64,000 nucleotides of DNA from Bacteroidota bacterium (GTDB taxonomy: Bacteria; Bacteroidota; Ignavibacteria; Kryptoniales; JAKASW01), in NCBI GenBank assembly GCA_021825585.1, contig JAKAGT010000007.1, positions 1-64,000 of the forward strand. Reading direction: 5' to 3'. The notes under the pieces are model-generated. The model was given only the letters and a program-made list of their open reading frames with translations. It did not search any database and had not been told where the DNA came from. The translations under genes and the position numbers were made by a program. The stretch's first letter is position 1. Each line of letters starts with the position of its first letter. Shown here one piece after another: positions 17,901-26,761 of the stretch.

Positions 17901-19442
17901 ATGAATTCGCTTGATCCCGCCACGGGCAGCCTGATAGGGGAACTCGAAGCTACCAGTCCCGATCTGATACAAGGGATCGTCTCCGAGGCCCGGTCTGCCC
18001 AGCAGGAATGGAGCCGGTTACCTCTGCGAAAGCGGTCCGAACACATCCGCCAGTTTGGCGAAATACTGGTATCACGAAAAAGAATCGCTGCCGAACTCAT
18101 TTCTCAGGAGAATGGGAAACCCATCGCCGAATCTTATACATCGGAGATTATCCCGACGCTTGATATTGTCAGGTACTATGCCTACCGTTCTGCCGGAGCA
18201 ATCAAGGACAGGAGAGTGCATAACCGGATCCCACTTATGAAGACAAAGAAGGCATTCGTCCGGTACGAACCTTACGGGGTGATAGGAATCATATCACCAT
18301 GGAATTACCCTCTCCTCCTGCCGTGCGGTCAGATCATCCCTGCCCTTATGACCGGCAACACCGTGGTGTTCAAACCGTCCGAGTACACTCCCTTGGTGGG
18401 CGACATGATCGCACAGTTTCTGTGGGAGACTGGAATTCCACGAAAGGTTTTCAACATTGTCCAGGGCGGAGGCGATGTAGGCGCTGCACTTGCCTGCTCG
18501 AAAGTCAATAAACTTTTCTTCACCGGGAGTACAGCGACGGGGAAAAAAATTTCAGGGCTTGCCGCAAATACATTGACGCCGCTTTCCCTTGAGCTTGGCA
18601 GCAAGGATGCGATGATTGTGCTGGACGACGCAGATATCGATTCCGCGGCAAGCGGAGCAATCTGGGGCTCACTCATGAACGCCGGTCAGACATGCGTATC
18701 TATCGAACGATGTTTCGTCCACGAGAAGATCTATGACCGTTTCCTGGATGTTCTGCAGACTAAGATAAAGAAGCTCCGCACAGGCAAGGGCAGTGATGCC
18801 GGGACAGATATCGGACCGATAATACATAAGGCGCAGTTCGACACGATAAGATTTCAGGTCGAAGACGCTGTTCGCAAGGGAGCCAGAATTGCCGCGGGCG
18901 GCGACTTTCTGGAAAAAAACGGAACGTACTTCATCTCACCGACCGTGCTTATAGACCTGCCCAAGGAATGTTCCCTCATGACAGAGGAAACATTCGGCCC
19001 CGTTTTACCGATAACCAAGTTCTCCTCAGATGACGAGGCGATCGGACTTGCGAACGATTCGAGATTCGGCCTGGCGGCGAGCGTATGGACGGCGGACAAG
19101 AAACGCGGGATGGCAATCGCGCAGAGACTGCAGGCGGGTGCCGTGATCTTGAACGATATCATTAGTTACTACGGAAATAGTGACGGTGTTGTCGGAGGTC
19201 CGAAAGAGAGCGGCAGCGGGCGAGTCCACGGAAGAGAAGGTTTGTTCGAGATGGTTTTCCCGAAATATTACGAAATCGAACGGGCCTGGCGCACTAAGAA
19301 GCTTTGGTGGTATCCCTACGATTCCACTCTACTTCACTTCTTTGAGGCGACGGTGGATTTATTGTTTTCGAAGAGTCTTTTCGCAAAATCAAAATCACTG
19401 TTAAAGCTAGTACCAAATTTCTTAAGGATAAAGAAGATATGA
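17901..19442 (+). CDS. NAD(P)-dependent aldehyde dehydrogenase
   Basis: 513 residues from ATG 17901, with GGAG 5 nt upstream (a GTG two codons earlier is in frame). Oxidises an aldehyde to the acid with NAD(P). Visible family features are SPWNYPLLLPCGQIIPAL, the FTGS nucleotide loop (FFTGSTATGK), catalytic Glu in LELGSKD and catalytic Cys in NAGQTCVS. The C-terminal about 50 residues, after the usual end of the family, are a basic hydrophobic extension (LLFSKSLFAKSKS) that could sit at a membrane. The substrate cannot be told. Its stop overlaps the bshB1 start by 4 nt. Confidence 0.92.
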   Translation: MNSLDPATGSLIGELEATSPDLIQGIVSEARSAQQEWSRLPLRKRSEHIRQFGEILVSRKRIAAELISQENGKPIAESYTSEIIPTLDIVRYYAYRSAGAIKDRRVHNRIPLMKTKKAFVRYEPYGVIGIISPWNYPLLLPCGQIIPALMTGNTVVFKPSEYTPLVGDMIAQFLWETGIPRKVFNIVQGGGDVGAALACSKVNKLFFTGSTATGKKISGLAANTLTPLSLELGSKDAMIVLDDADIDSAASGAIWGSLMNAGQTCVSIERCFVHEKIYDRFLDVLQTKIKKLRTGKGSDAGTDIGPIIHKAQFDTIRFQVEDAVRKGARIAAGGDFLEKNGTYFISPTVLIDLPKECSLMTEETFGPVLPITKFSSDDEAIGLANDSRFGLAASVWTADKKRGMAIAQRLQAGAVILNDIISYYGNSDGVVGGPKESGSGRVHGREGLFEMVFPKYYEIERAWRTKKLWWYPYDSTLLHFFEATVDLLFSKSLFAKSKSLLKLVPNFLRIKKI

Positions 19443-20143
19443 GATTGTACGCACTTGCATTCGGTGCCCACCCGGACGATGTTGAAATGAGCTGCGGCGG
19501 CACCCTCTCAATGTTACACAGGCATGGTAAATCTTTTGGGATAGTCGACTTCACACGCGGCGAAATGGGAACGCGCGGGAACGCCACCATTCGAGCTAAA
19601 GAGGCAAAGGAAGCCGCCAGGATTCTCGGCGCCGACGTCAGGGTTAATCTCGGGATATCGGACTCAGATATAGAAAGAAGCCGTAAGAACCTCCTCAAAG
19701 TCGTGGAAGTGATAAGGAAATATCAGCCTGAAATTGTCTTCGCACCATATAGAGAAGAAAGACATCCCGATCACGTGCACACTCATCAGCTCGTCAGCAA
19801 TGCTATGTTCTATTCAGGCCTTAGAAAACTCAAGACAGGCACTTTGGCCGCTTACAGACCGCGCCGGGCTTTTTACTATATGCAGCACAGGACCTTCATT
19901 CCGACAGTGTACGTCGATATTTCAAATGACTTTGAAACAAAGGTCGATGCCATTAAGGCCCACAAGTCGCAGTTCTTCAATCCTGCAAGCAAGGATCCCG
20001 AGACAGTCCTCTCCACTCCAGAGTTCATGGACTACTTGCTTGGTCGGATGAGATACTTCGGCCGCATGGCTGGTGTTAGATACGCTGAGCCATTCTGGAC
20101 TTTGGAAGCCGTAACGATAACCGATTTCGACTCGGTTATTTAG
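19439..20143 (+). CDS. bshB1: Bacillithiol biosynthesis deacetylase BshB1
   Basis: 234 residues, LmbE/PIG-L zinc deacetylase fold. Zinc ligands are seen in AHPDDVEMSCGG and in HPDHVHTH. The pattern GISDSDIERS with EIVFAPYREERHPDH is typical of the BshB1 branch, which removes acetate from GlcNAc-malate to give GlcN-malate in bacillithiol synthesis. The length matches. It overlaps the aldehyde dehydrogenase by ATGA. bshA and bshC are not in the window. Mycothiol or other PIG-L deacetylases are less likely given the phylum. Confidence 0.9.
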   Translation: MRLYALAFGAHPDDVEMSCGGTLSMLHRHGKSFGIVDFTRGEMGTRGNATIRAKEAKEAARILGADVRVNLGISDSDIERSRKNLLKVVEVIRKYQPEIVFAPYREERHPDHVHTHQLVSNAMFYSGLRKLKTGTLAAYRPRRAFYYMQHRTFIPTVYVDISNDFETKVDAIKAHKSQFFNPASKDPETVLSTPEFMDYLLGRMRYFGRMAGVRYAEPFWTLEAVTITDFDSVI

Positions 20144-20518
20144 AGAAGGAAGGCATAGCGGCATCGAATGTTGAACAGGACCGGACTAACTCTTTGCACT
20201 CTCAGCCGCGTAGTTAAGATGCCGGAGATGCTGCTGACTTCAATGGTGCGATACGATCTGGCCTGCCGCAGATTTCAGGATCCCTTGGGATACGCAGGTT
20301 CATCCTTCCCTTTCCGCTCCACCCCTGAGTCTCAGGTTAGAGATTCAGTTTGCTCTTCCCCTTACGGAAAAGACGCGCCGCTTAGAATCGCCGGGAACTT
20401 TGAGTAGTTGGCGATTTTACTCTCACAATGTCCACAACACATGTATTTCGGCGCGGTATATCCTTGCAGGGAGAATTATCTTCCTGAGCTTCCCGAAATA
20501 CAAATCGACATGCTGCCA
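20144..20518. other. Gap between bshB1 and the GWxTD gene; no gene seen
   Basis: An open frame at 20168-20407 has no recognisable domain and no clear ribosome site, so it is not called. The sequence is pyrimidine-rich in the middle. The regulatory signals sit at its right end and are listed separately. Confidence 0.4.
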
Positions 20519-20538
20519 TCAACAGAATTTTCTGTTGA
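20519..20538. promoter_or_regulatory. Near-perfect palindrome, possible operator or terminator
   Basis: TCAACAGAA (20519-20527) and TTCTGTTGA (20530-20538) are 9-bp inverted arms around TT. It sits directly before the TTGACA box of the next gene. It could be an operator. The T-run after it is short, so termination is less likely. Confidence 0.5.
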
Positions 20539-20541
20539 ATT

Positions 20542-20570
20542 TTGACAAAAATTGGCGGTGTAATTAACTT
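20542..20570 (+). promoter_or_regulatory. Promoter for the GWxTD gene, predicted leaderless
   Basis: TTGACA (20542-20547), a 17-bp spacer and TAACTT (20565-20570) are followed 7 nt later by ATG at 20578. That places transcription start on or next to the start codon. The same boxes and spacings precede the TetR gene at 44771. Confidence 0.6.
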
Positions 20571-20577
20571 TCATATG

Positions 20578-21852
20578 ATGGTGGCTAAATCAATTCTCCT
20601 TCTGGCGGCGGTACTGCTTGTCTCAACCTCGCAAGCCTTTTCGCAAAACATGCGGCGCCATCAACCCGCTCCTTTTCGACCGCCAGTGGCAACATGGGTT
20701 CTCGCGGCATCTGAAGACAGCGTAACGGTGTGCTACGCATACTCGCTTCCGTACACCAGGATGATTTTCACAAAGTCCGCAAGATTCCCCAACGTGTTCG
20801 AAGCCACACTCTCCTTCTCTCTGGACGCAGCCGATTCCGGTACCGGCAACACGTATCACAGATTCCATCGTAAGGAGATTAAGGTAGACAATTTTTCGCT
20901 GACACGTGATCCGAATTTGCATTGCCAGGATTTTCTTGTGTTGACTGTCCCGAGGTCGACCTACCATGTCACGGCGGAGGTTCGCGATGACAATCAGCAG
21001 ATTAAATACCTGGGCTACAACGAGACAAGCCCTTTCAACCCCACATCCCGGTTAGGCATCGTCTCGGAAGTCTTCCTTGATTCTGTGTCGGGCAGCAATC
21101 TATTTCCCGAAATGTCGGATAACGTTACACCATTTCCGCGGGATATCGTTGTGGCTCTCACGCTACAGGAGGAAGGCTCTGCACCGATTGAAACGGCTCT
21201 GCAGACAACGAAGGATAGCATTGTTTCACATTCCGATTCACCGGCTCCGTTAAAAGTAAGACTGGAACCCGACACATCCGGCAACTTCTTCACTTTCCGC
21301 GAGGAACCGGACACGACTTACTGTACATACATTGTCCGTTTTGAGACCAACACGCTTCCCGAAGGACGGTATGTTCTCGAAATCACATCCGGCGCCAAAA
21401 GTGAGAAGCTGAAGTTCAACTACACCTGGCTGGATAAGCCTAATTCGCTTAGGGACTTCGCTACGGCGCTTTCCCTTTTAAAATACATCGTTCCTGACTC
21501 ACTCTATTCTCTCATTAACTCGGGGAACGAGCGGGAGAAGAGAGAGAAGTTCGAGTCTTACTGGAAATCACAAGATCCCACTCCGAACACTGCCTACAAT
21601 GAACTGGAGGCCGAGTTTTACGAGCGAGCAGACTATGCAGCTGAGCATTTCAGGACGCTCGTAAACGAAAATGGCGCTTACACCGATAGGGGAAAGGCGT
21701 ATATAATCTACGGCTCGCCCGCCAGGATCACACGAGAGTTTATGAGTGACGGTACCTACGAGTTTTGGCATTATCCCAACTTGAAGAGCGTCCTCGTTTT
21801 CAAAGAGGAGCGTTACGGAGAATTCAAGCTTTACCGAACGGAGAAATCATGA
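20578..21852 (+). CDS. GWxTD-domain exported protein
   Basis: About 425 residues. Signal peptide VAKSILLLAAVLLVSTSQAFSQ is followed by a beta-rich region and a C-terminal GWxTD-type domain (about 330-425): NGAYTDRGKAYIIYGSPARI, shown as NGAYTDRGK and YIIYGSPAR, ending EFWHYPNLKSVLVF. The family is found in Chlorobi-Ignavibacteria and relatives; its function is unknown. Two adjacent ATG codons (20575, 20578) are possible starts. I chose the second because it matches the promoter spacing. A longer frame from TTG 20542 would read through the promoter and is unlikely. Its stop overlaps the pdxA start. Confidence 0.85.
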   Translation: MVAKSILLLAAVLLVSTSQAFSQNMRRHQPAPFRPPVATWVLAASEDSVTVCYAYSLPYTRMIFTKSARFPNVFEATLSFSLDAADSGTGNTYHRFHRKEIKVDNFSLTRDPNLHCQDFLVLTVPRSTYHVTAEVRDDNQQIKYLGYNETSPFNPTSRLGIVSEVFLDSVSGSNLFPEMSDNVTPFPRDIVVALTLQEEGSAPIETALQTTKDSIVSHSDSPAPLKVRLEPDTSGNFFTFREEPDTTYCTYIVRFETNTLPEGRYVLEITSGAKSEKLKFNYTWLDKPNSLRDFATALSLLKYIVPDSLYSLINSGNEREKREKFESYWKSQDPTPNTAYNELEAEFYERADYAAEHFRTLVNENGAYTDRGKAYIIYGSPARITREFMSDGTYEFWHYPNLKSVLVFKEERYGEFKLYRTEKS

Positions 21853-22850
21853 GTGTTATCGCAATTACAATCGGAGACTATAACGGAATTGGGCCCGAAG
21901 TTGCCCTGAAGTCGGCTGCAAGTCGCACAATTCGCGGCAACTGCACGCCCCTGCTAATCGGTCCATACAAGGCCTTTGAGTACTACGCAGAGAAATATTC
22001 GCTCCGTAGAAAGATATTAAGAGTCGGCTCACCTTCAGATGCAGTCGGAAGAAGTGAGATCACAATTTTCGACAACGAAGAGAGCTTCACCGAACGAATC
22101 AAACCAGGTAAGCTGACCAAAGAAGCCGGCCTCTCCGCGGGCAGAGCGATAGAGACTGCCGTCAAGCTCTGCATGGAGAATCAAGCTGTCGCGATGGTGA
22201 CAGCCCCCCTTTCCAAGGAAGCTTTGCGAATGGCAGGTTACAATTATCCAGGACAAACGGAGATGGTAACCAATCTTTCAAACTGCAGGCGATCAATCAT
22301 GGTAATGGCTTCAGGTTTTGCCAGAGTCGCACTGGCGACGATACATATCCCCCTTTCGGAGGTTCCCAAAGCCCTGACGAAAGAAGTCGTACTGGAGAGG
22401 CTGTCGCTTTTCAACGAATCGATAAAAGTGGATTTCGGCGTCAAGTCCCCGAGAGTTGCCGTGCTCGGGCTGAACCCGCATGCAGGCGAGAATGGGCTTA
22501 TCGGCCGGGAGGAAAACGATATAATCAGGCCTGCCATTCTCGAGGCAAACTCGCTTAAGATCAATGCTGTGGGGCCATTCCCTGCCGACGCATTCTTCGG
22601 AACGTACCGCGAGGGACTTTTTGACGGGATACTCGCAATGTATCATGACCAGGGGCTCATACCACTCAAGATGAAATCGTTCAGTTCCGGCATCAACTTT
22701 ACGGCTGGTATAGACATAATCAGGACTTCCCCGGATCACGGGACCGCCTTCGACATCGCCGGGAAAGGAATTGCCAACCCTTCAAGTACCATCGAAGCAA
22801 TCAAGCTGGCTATCGACATAGCAAAAAACAGAAAAGCGACGAGGAAGTAA
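21849..22850 (+). CDS. pdxA: 4-hydroxythreonine-4-phosphate dehydrogenase
   Basis: 333 residues, usual length. PdxA oxidises 4-phosphohydroxy-L-threonine with NAD in pyridoxal phosphate synthesis. Seen: ITIGDYNGIGPEVALK, TAPLSKEAL, GLNPHAGENG, PADAFF, YHDQGLIPLK and DHGTAFDIAGKG, which hold the metal and substrate ligands. I chose ATG 21849 because it begins the conserved N-terminus and overlaps the preceding stop as ATGA. An upstream in-frame extension would lie inside the GWxTD gene. Confidence 0.96.
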   Translation: MSVIAITIGDYNGIGPEVALKSAASRTIRGNCTPLLIGPYKAFEYYAEKYSLRRKILRVGSPSDAVGRSEITIFDNEESFTERIKPGKLTKEAGLSAGRAIETAVKLCMENQAVAMVTAPLSKEALRMAGYNYPGQTEMVTNLSNCRRSIMVMASGFARVALATIHIPLSEVPKALTKEVVLERLSLFNESIKVDFGVKSPRVAVLGLNPHAGENGLIGREENDIIRPAILEANSLKINAVGPFPADAFFGTYREGLFDGILAMYHDQGLIPLKMKSFSSGINFTAGIDIIRTSPDHGTAFDIAGKGIANPSSTIEAIKLAIDIAKNRKATRK

Positions 22851-22858
22851 TTTCGACA

Positions 22859-23686
22859 GTGATAGCTAGTAGGCATTCCCGCGACGCAAAGAAGGACCTG
22901 TTTGAGCTGCCTGCAGTGAGTGCTCCCCCGTACACCACCTCAGCGATCATTTATGATCACATGATGAAAGAAGTAGACTACAGGTCATGGGCGAAGTACC
23001 TGATCATGCTTATGGCGCTCGCCGGGAAGAAATCGCGCCGTTCTCAGATTCACGGAGAGAAACTCTGCGACTATGCGTGCGGGACGGGAAATATATCCTT
23101 CATAATGTCGCGACTGGGATATGCCGTAACCGGCGTGGACAGTTCGGAGCAGATGCTGGAAATGGCGGGCGAGAAACTGTCCAGGAAGCGCAAGGATCAT
23201 CCCCGATTCTTGTGTCATGACATGACAAACTTTGTTTCCGCGGGGACGTTCGACAGAGCGATATGCGTTTACGACAGCATAAACTATGTCAATGATACCG
23301 CTGCGATAGGCCGCTTCTTCAAAAGTGTCTACGCAAGTTTAAAACCGGGTGGGGTTTTTGTTTTCGATGCCAGCATGGAATCGAACTCACTCGGTGACGC
23401 GTCGCTCTTCGTTCAAAAGGGCAGCCACAAGGGCCTGCAGTACGAGCGAAAATCGGAATATGATCCGATGCGGAAGGTACACACGACCTTTGTGCGAGTA
23501 AAGAAGGACGGACAGGTATTCGAAGAGATACATCGGGAGTATGTATACCAACTCGACACTTTGAGAGAGCTATTTGCCCGGGCCGGCTTCGAAGAAAAGT
23601 TCGCAGCCGGGGATTTCACAATGCTCGAAGCGAACGAGGATTCTGAACGTATCCATTTCGTACTTCTGAAAGGCCAACATGATTAA
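22859..23686 (+). CDS. SAM-dependent class I methyltransferase
   Basis: 275 residues from GTG 22859. The Rossmann-type core has motif I as LCDYACGTGNISFIMS and VTGVDSSEQMLEMA, then DRAICVYDSINYV and a post-motif LKPGGVFVFDAS. The N-terminal IIYDHMMKEVDYRSWAKYL is typical of methyltransferases related to the YjiC/Methyltransf_25 group. The substrate is unknown. The ribosome site is weak (GAGG 13 nt upstream). It is 8 nt after pdxA and overlaps the ATPase gene by 8 nt, so it is part of the same operon. Confidence 0.85.
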   Translation: MIASRHSRDAKKDLFELPAVSAPPYTTSAIIYDHMMKEVDYRSWAKYLIMLMALAGKKSRRSQIHGEKLCDYACGTGNISFIMSRLGYAVTGVDSSEQMLEMAGEKLSRKRKDHPRFLCHDMTNFVSAGTFDRAICVYDSINYVNDTAAIGRFFKSVYASLKPGGVFVFDASMESNSLGDASLFVQKGSHKGLQYERKSEYDPMRKVHTTFVRVKKDGQVFEEIHREYVYQLDTLRELFARAGFEEKFAAGDFTMLEANEDSERIHFVLLKGQHD

Positions 23687-24347
23687 ATGTACAAATATGT
23701 CCTTCGCGTTTGACGACCATGTCATCTTTTCCGAAATAAACCTTTCCGTCGAAAAGGGGGAGTTTGTTTACTTCGTAGGAGAGACCGGGTGCGGGAAGAC
23801 GACTCTCATGCGTCTTCTCTATATGGACCTTCTGCCCACCTCCGGTCTGGTGAAGGTCGATACATTCTCATCCTCGTCGCTGAAGAAGAGGAAGCTGCAT
23901 ATTCTGAGGAGAAAGCTGGGGATAATATTCCAGGATTATAAGCTCCTGCACGACAGATCAGTTTTCGACAACATCACGTTTGCCCTGCAGGCAGTGGGTT
24001 ACTCCGGCAAAGAGACAAAAATGGCAGCCACCCAGGCGCTTACCCAGGTCGGGCTCATCCACAAGAAGAACTCCCCTATTGGTGAATTGTCGGGAGGTGA
24101 ACAACAGAGGCTTTCCATCGCTCGTGCCATTGCTAAGGCGCCACTCGCAATACTTGCAGACGAACCCACGGGCAACCTGGATCCGGTGACTTCGGAGGAC
24201 ATACTGACCCTGTTAAAGAAAATCAATCTTTCGGGTACAACGGTCCTCCTCGCAACTCACAACTACGAACTAATCAAGAAATTCCCTTCGAGAACAGTCG
24301 CCATAAGAGACTATAGATGCGGGGACGTCGACCCTCTGACACTGTAA
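23679..24347 (+). CDS. ftsE: FtsE-like ABC transporter ATPase
   Basis: 222 residues, the length of FtsE. Walker A GETGCGKTTL, Q-loop IIFQDYKLL, signature LSGGEQQR, Walker B LAILADEPTGNLDP and a switch His in LLATHNYEL. The order DYKLLHDRSVFDNI is characteristic of FtsE, which with the membrane partner FtsX controls peptidoglycan hydrolases at division. No ftsX is visible downstream, where the next genes run in the opposite direction. A LolD-type role is an alternative. Confidence 0.8.
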   Translation: MIKCTNMSFAFDDHVIFSEINLSVEKGEFVYFVGETGCGKTTLMRLLYMDLLPTSGLVKVDTFSSSSLKKRKLHILRRKLGIIFQDYKLLHDRSVFDNITFALQAVGYSGKETKMAATQALTQVGLIHKKNSPIGELSGGEQQRLSIARAIAKAPLAILADEPTGNLDPVTSEDILTLLKKINLSGTTVLLATHNYELIKKFPSRTVAIRDYRCGDVDPLTL

Positions 24348-24404
24348 ACGCCTTTGACTGACAGTAATCCTGAACAGGAGCCGATGCAGGATGGATGGCC
24401 GGCC

Positions 24405-24668
24405 TCAGCTCAGAGCAAGCTCTACCCTTTTCACTTCTTCTATCTTCAGGAGGATTGCCCTCTCTACCCCCGCCCTCAGGGTCATCGGCTTTAGCGGACA
24501 TGCGGCACACGACCCTGAGAATCTTACGCGCAGGATTCCGTCGTGCTCGAGATTAACGTACTCGACGTTGCCATTGTCAATTGCCAGATATTTGTTCGCT
24601 TCGACGAGGACTTCTTTTATTCTTTCGACGACATCTTCACCCGAGTCTAACATGCACTTAAATCGCAA
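24405..24668 (-). CDS. NifU C-terminal-like Fe-S scaffold protein
   Basis: 87 residues, a stand-alone NifU C-terminal domain. The CxxC pair is in GSCAACPLKPMTL, and the conserved pattern YVNLEHDGILRVRFSGSC is present. Such proteins carry a transient 4Fe-4S cluster to target enzymes. It overlaps the mrp gene by 11 nt, and Mrp is itself an Fe-S carrier, which supports an Fe-S maturation role for the pair. It is the last gene of the long minus-strand operon. Confidence 0.9.
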   Translation of the reverse strand: MRFKCMLDSGEDVVERIKEVLVEANKYLAIDNGNVEYVNLEHDGILRVRFSGSCAACPLKPMTLRAGVERAILLKIEEVKRVELALS

Positions 24669-25746
24669 TCTCTATTTTAGGTTTATCTGCCGCGGTCATA
24701 TTCGTGATGCTGATTTGCGCGGCGAGCCGTCTCGCCACGGATTGAATCATCTGCGCCTGTTCCGACTCAGGTTCACTGATTACAATTGGTCTGCCCGTAT
24801 CTCCGCCGATCCTGATGGGGGTATAAATCGGAATTTCGCCGAGGAACGGCACTCCGAACTTCTCTGCGGTCGTTTTTCCTCCGCCGTGGCTGAATATTTC
24901 TTCCCTTTGTCCGCAATGTGAACAGACGAAGTAACTCATGTTTTCAACGATGCCGAACAGCGGGACATTCACTTTCTGAAACATCCGGACGCCGCGCCTG
25001 ACGTCCGCAAGAGAGACATCCTGCGGGGTTGTGACTATTACCGCTCCCGTAAGGGGAATCGTCTGAACCAGCGTCAATTGCACATCGCCGGTGCCTGGAG
25101 GCAGATCAAATATCATGTAATCCAGGTCGCCCCAGGTCACGTCGGTAAGAAACTGCTTCACAGCGCCGCTCGCCATCGGTCCGCGCCAAATCATCGGGGT
25201 CTCGGTGTCGACAAGGAATCCGATGGACATCAGCTTAATTCCGAACTTCTCCACCGGACGTATCCTGAACCGTTTTTCGTCGATCGGCTCCGTATCGGGT
25301 CTTTCGGTAACTCCGAGCATCAGGGGAAGTGATGGGCCGTAAACGTCCGCATCGACTATCCCTACTTTCGCACCATCCTTCGCAAGAGCAGCAGCCAGGT
25401 TGACGGCCACTGTTGACTTGCCCACTCCACCTTTTCCGCTTGCTACTGCGATCGTGTTTCTCACGCCCGGGAGAACCTGATCCCTGTTTTGATTTGCGTG
25501 CCCGACAACCTGACTTGTCATTGCAACGTTTATGGTTCCCATGAACCCAAGCCCTTTGATGGCTTCGACCGCCTGTGTCTTCATGTCGTCGCGAACGGGA
25601 CATGCAGGTGTCGTCAGCTGAATTTCGACATCGATTTTATGATCGGTTATATCCACCTTCTTCACGAAACCCAGCGAGACAATATCACGGTGAAGATCGG
25701 GGTCTTTTATCTTTGACAGTACAGCAATTATTTCGTCACGAGTCAT
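24658..25746 (-). CDS. apbC: Mrp/ApbC Fe-S cluster carrier P-loop ATPase
   Basis: 362 residues. N-terminal MIP18/DUF59 domain (about 1-85, IKDPDLHRDIVSLGFV), then an Mrp/NBP35 P-loop domain: deviant Walker A GKGGVGKSTVAVNL, DADVYGPSLP, FDLPPGTGDVQL, and the cluster-binding CSHC. Acts in the cytosol in Fe-S cluster transfer. I chose ATG 25746 because GGAGG lies 5 nt before it; an upstream TTG in frame overlaps that site. Neighbour of a NifU-like gene. Confidence 0.94.
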   Translation of the reverse strand: MTRDEIIAVLSKIKDPDLHRDIVSLGFVKKVDITDHKIDVEIQLTTPACPVRDDMKTQAVEAIKGLGFMGTINVAMTSQVVGHANQNRDQVLPGVRNTIAVASGKGGVGKSTVAVNLAAALAKDGAKVGIVDADVYGPSLPLMLGVTERPDTEPIDEKRFRIRPVEKFGIKLMSIGFLVDTETPMIWRGPMASGAVKQFLTDVTWGDLDYMIFDLPPGTGDVQLTLVQTIPLTGAVIVTTPQDVSLADVRRGVRMFQKVNVPLFGIVENMSYFVCSHCGQREEIFSHGGGKTTAEKFGVPFLGEIPIYTPIRIGGDTGRPIVISEPESEQAQMIQSVARRLAAQISITNMTAADKPKIEIAI

Positions 25747-25864
25747 TACATCCTCCAATAAGAATAAATAAACTTAGCATTCCCCGGCCCAACTTTCAAC
25801 GTATCCCCGCCTCCCGTCCGGCACTCTAGAATTTCCCATTCGACGGAGTTAACGATAAATCCGA

Positions 25865-26761
25865 TCAATCGGGAAACGGATTCTTTTTCACAACAGGTGT
25901 GAGTCTTATTCCCTGGACCGTATTCAGAAAAAGGGTGTCAAGTTCGACTGTACCAACATACGGGACGAACCCGAGTCTTCTGGCCTGCAGTATGATGCCG
26001 TTCCTAACAGTCGTATCGGAGGGCGCGGCGTAGTCAAGCTGAAATATCTTTATCCTGTATTTCTTCGCCGCCTTGAGCAGCACAGAGGTCTCACGATCCT
26101 CAGTACTATCCGGCCTGATTTCATATTTATCAGAATTGAAATCGTAGAGGCCCATAAGCCCCTCAACGGCAACTCCATCTATTTCATTGCCGACCTTGTC
26201 CAGGATGCTCAATCCACCGTCGAGAACGAGGTAGGAATCGCGGGCCCTTTGCCTGATTTTGCCTATGAGGGAAACAGCGCAGTCGCTCATCCGGGGATAT
26301 TCACGAAGGAAGTCAGAAAGATCGATAAATAGGCCGCAATAGCCCTTTTTCAGTATGTGGGGGATCCGGTCTTCGAGGACGACTTTCTGCCAGACGGGAT
26401 TGCAAAGATCGGCGTAGTAGCGGTTACGCCAATACGGATCTGGCGACAGAAAGAGATCGGTATCTGCCAGAGTGAAGTAACTCCTGTATGTTTCGACCTC
26501 GCCGATGTTCAGGTATGCAATAGGTATACAACCCTTGGATTTGAGTTCTCCGATTTCTGCAGATGTGTAGTTGGCAGGATCAAGAACTACCATATCGAAT
26601 TTCCCAAGCGAAGCGAGTGATTGCTCGTCGTAATAAACGGCAGCAAAGGTATTCACGTTTCCGAGGACTTTAGTGCACGGCTGGTCTGATTTCTGCTGTG
26701 CAAGACAGACAACCTGAAGAAGCGACAGAAGAGCGAACACCCTGGTCACCTCACAGGCCAA
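25865..26761 (-). CDS. GH114-like endo-alpha-1,4-polygalactosaminidase family protein, exported
   Basis: 298 residues with an N-terminal signal peptide (about 1-21, ending VVCLAQQ). The GH114/TIM-barrel pattern is present: VVLDPANYTSAEIGELKSKG, CIPIAYLNIGEVETYR, then YCGLFIDLSD and VLDGGLSILD. The Glu in NIGEVE and the Asp in LFIDLSD are candidate catalytic acids. The family includes PelA-like enzymes that cut galactosamine polymers; the actual substrate here is unknown. It overlaps the acyl-CoA dehydrogenase by 11 nt and belongs to the long operon. Confidence 0.8.
   Translation of the reverse strand: MACEVTRVFALLSLLQVVCLAQQKSDQPCTKVLGNVNTFAAVYYDEQSLASLGKFDMVVLDPANYTSAEIGELKSKGCIPIAYLNIGEVETYRSYFTLADTDLFLSPDPYWRNRYYADLCNPVWQKVVLEDRIPHILKKGYCGLFIDLSDFLREYPRMSDCAVSLIGKIRQRARDSYLVLDGGLSILDKVGNEIDGVAVEGLMGLYDFNSDKYEIRPDSTEDRETSVLLKAAKKYRIKIFQLDYAAPSDTTVRNGIILQARRLGFVPYVGTVELDTLFLNTVQGIRLTPVVKKNPFPD

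Noticed and set aside
20168-20407. Open frame of 79 codons between bshB1 and the GWxTD gene
   Set aside because: No recognisable domain, no ribosome site, and composition unlike neighbouring proteins.
21765-21848. Longer N-terminus for pdxA
   Set aside because: It lies wholly inside the preceding gene and has no similarity to the family; ATG 21849 begins the conserved sequence.
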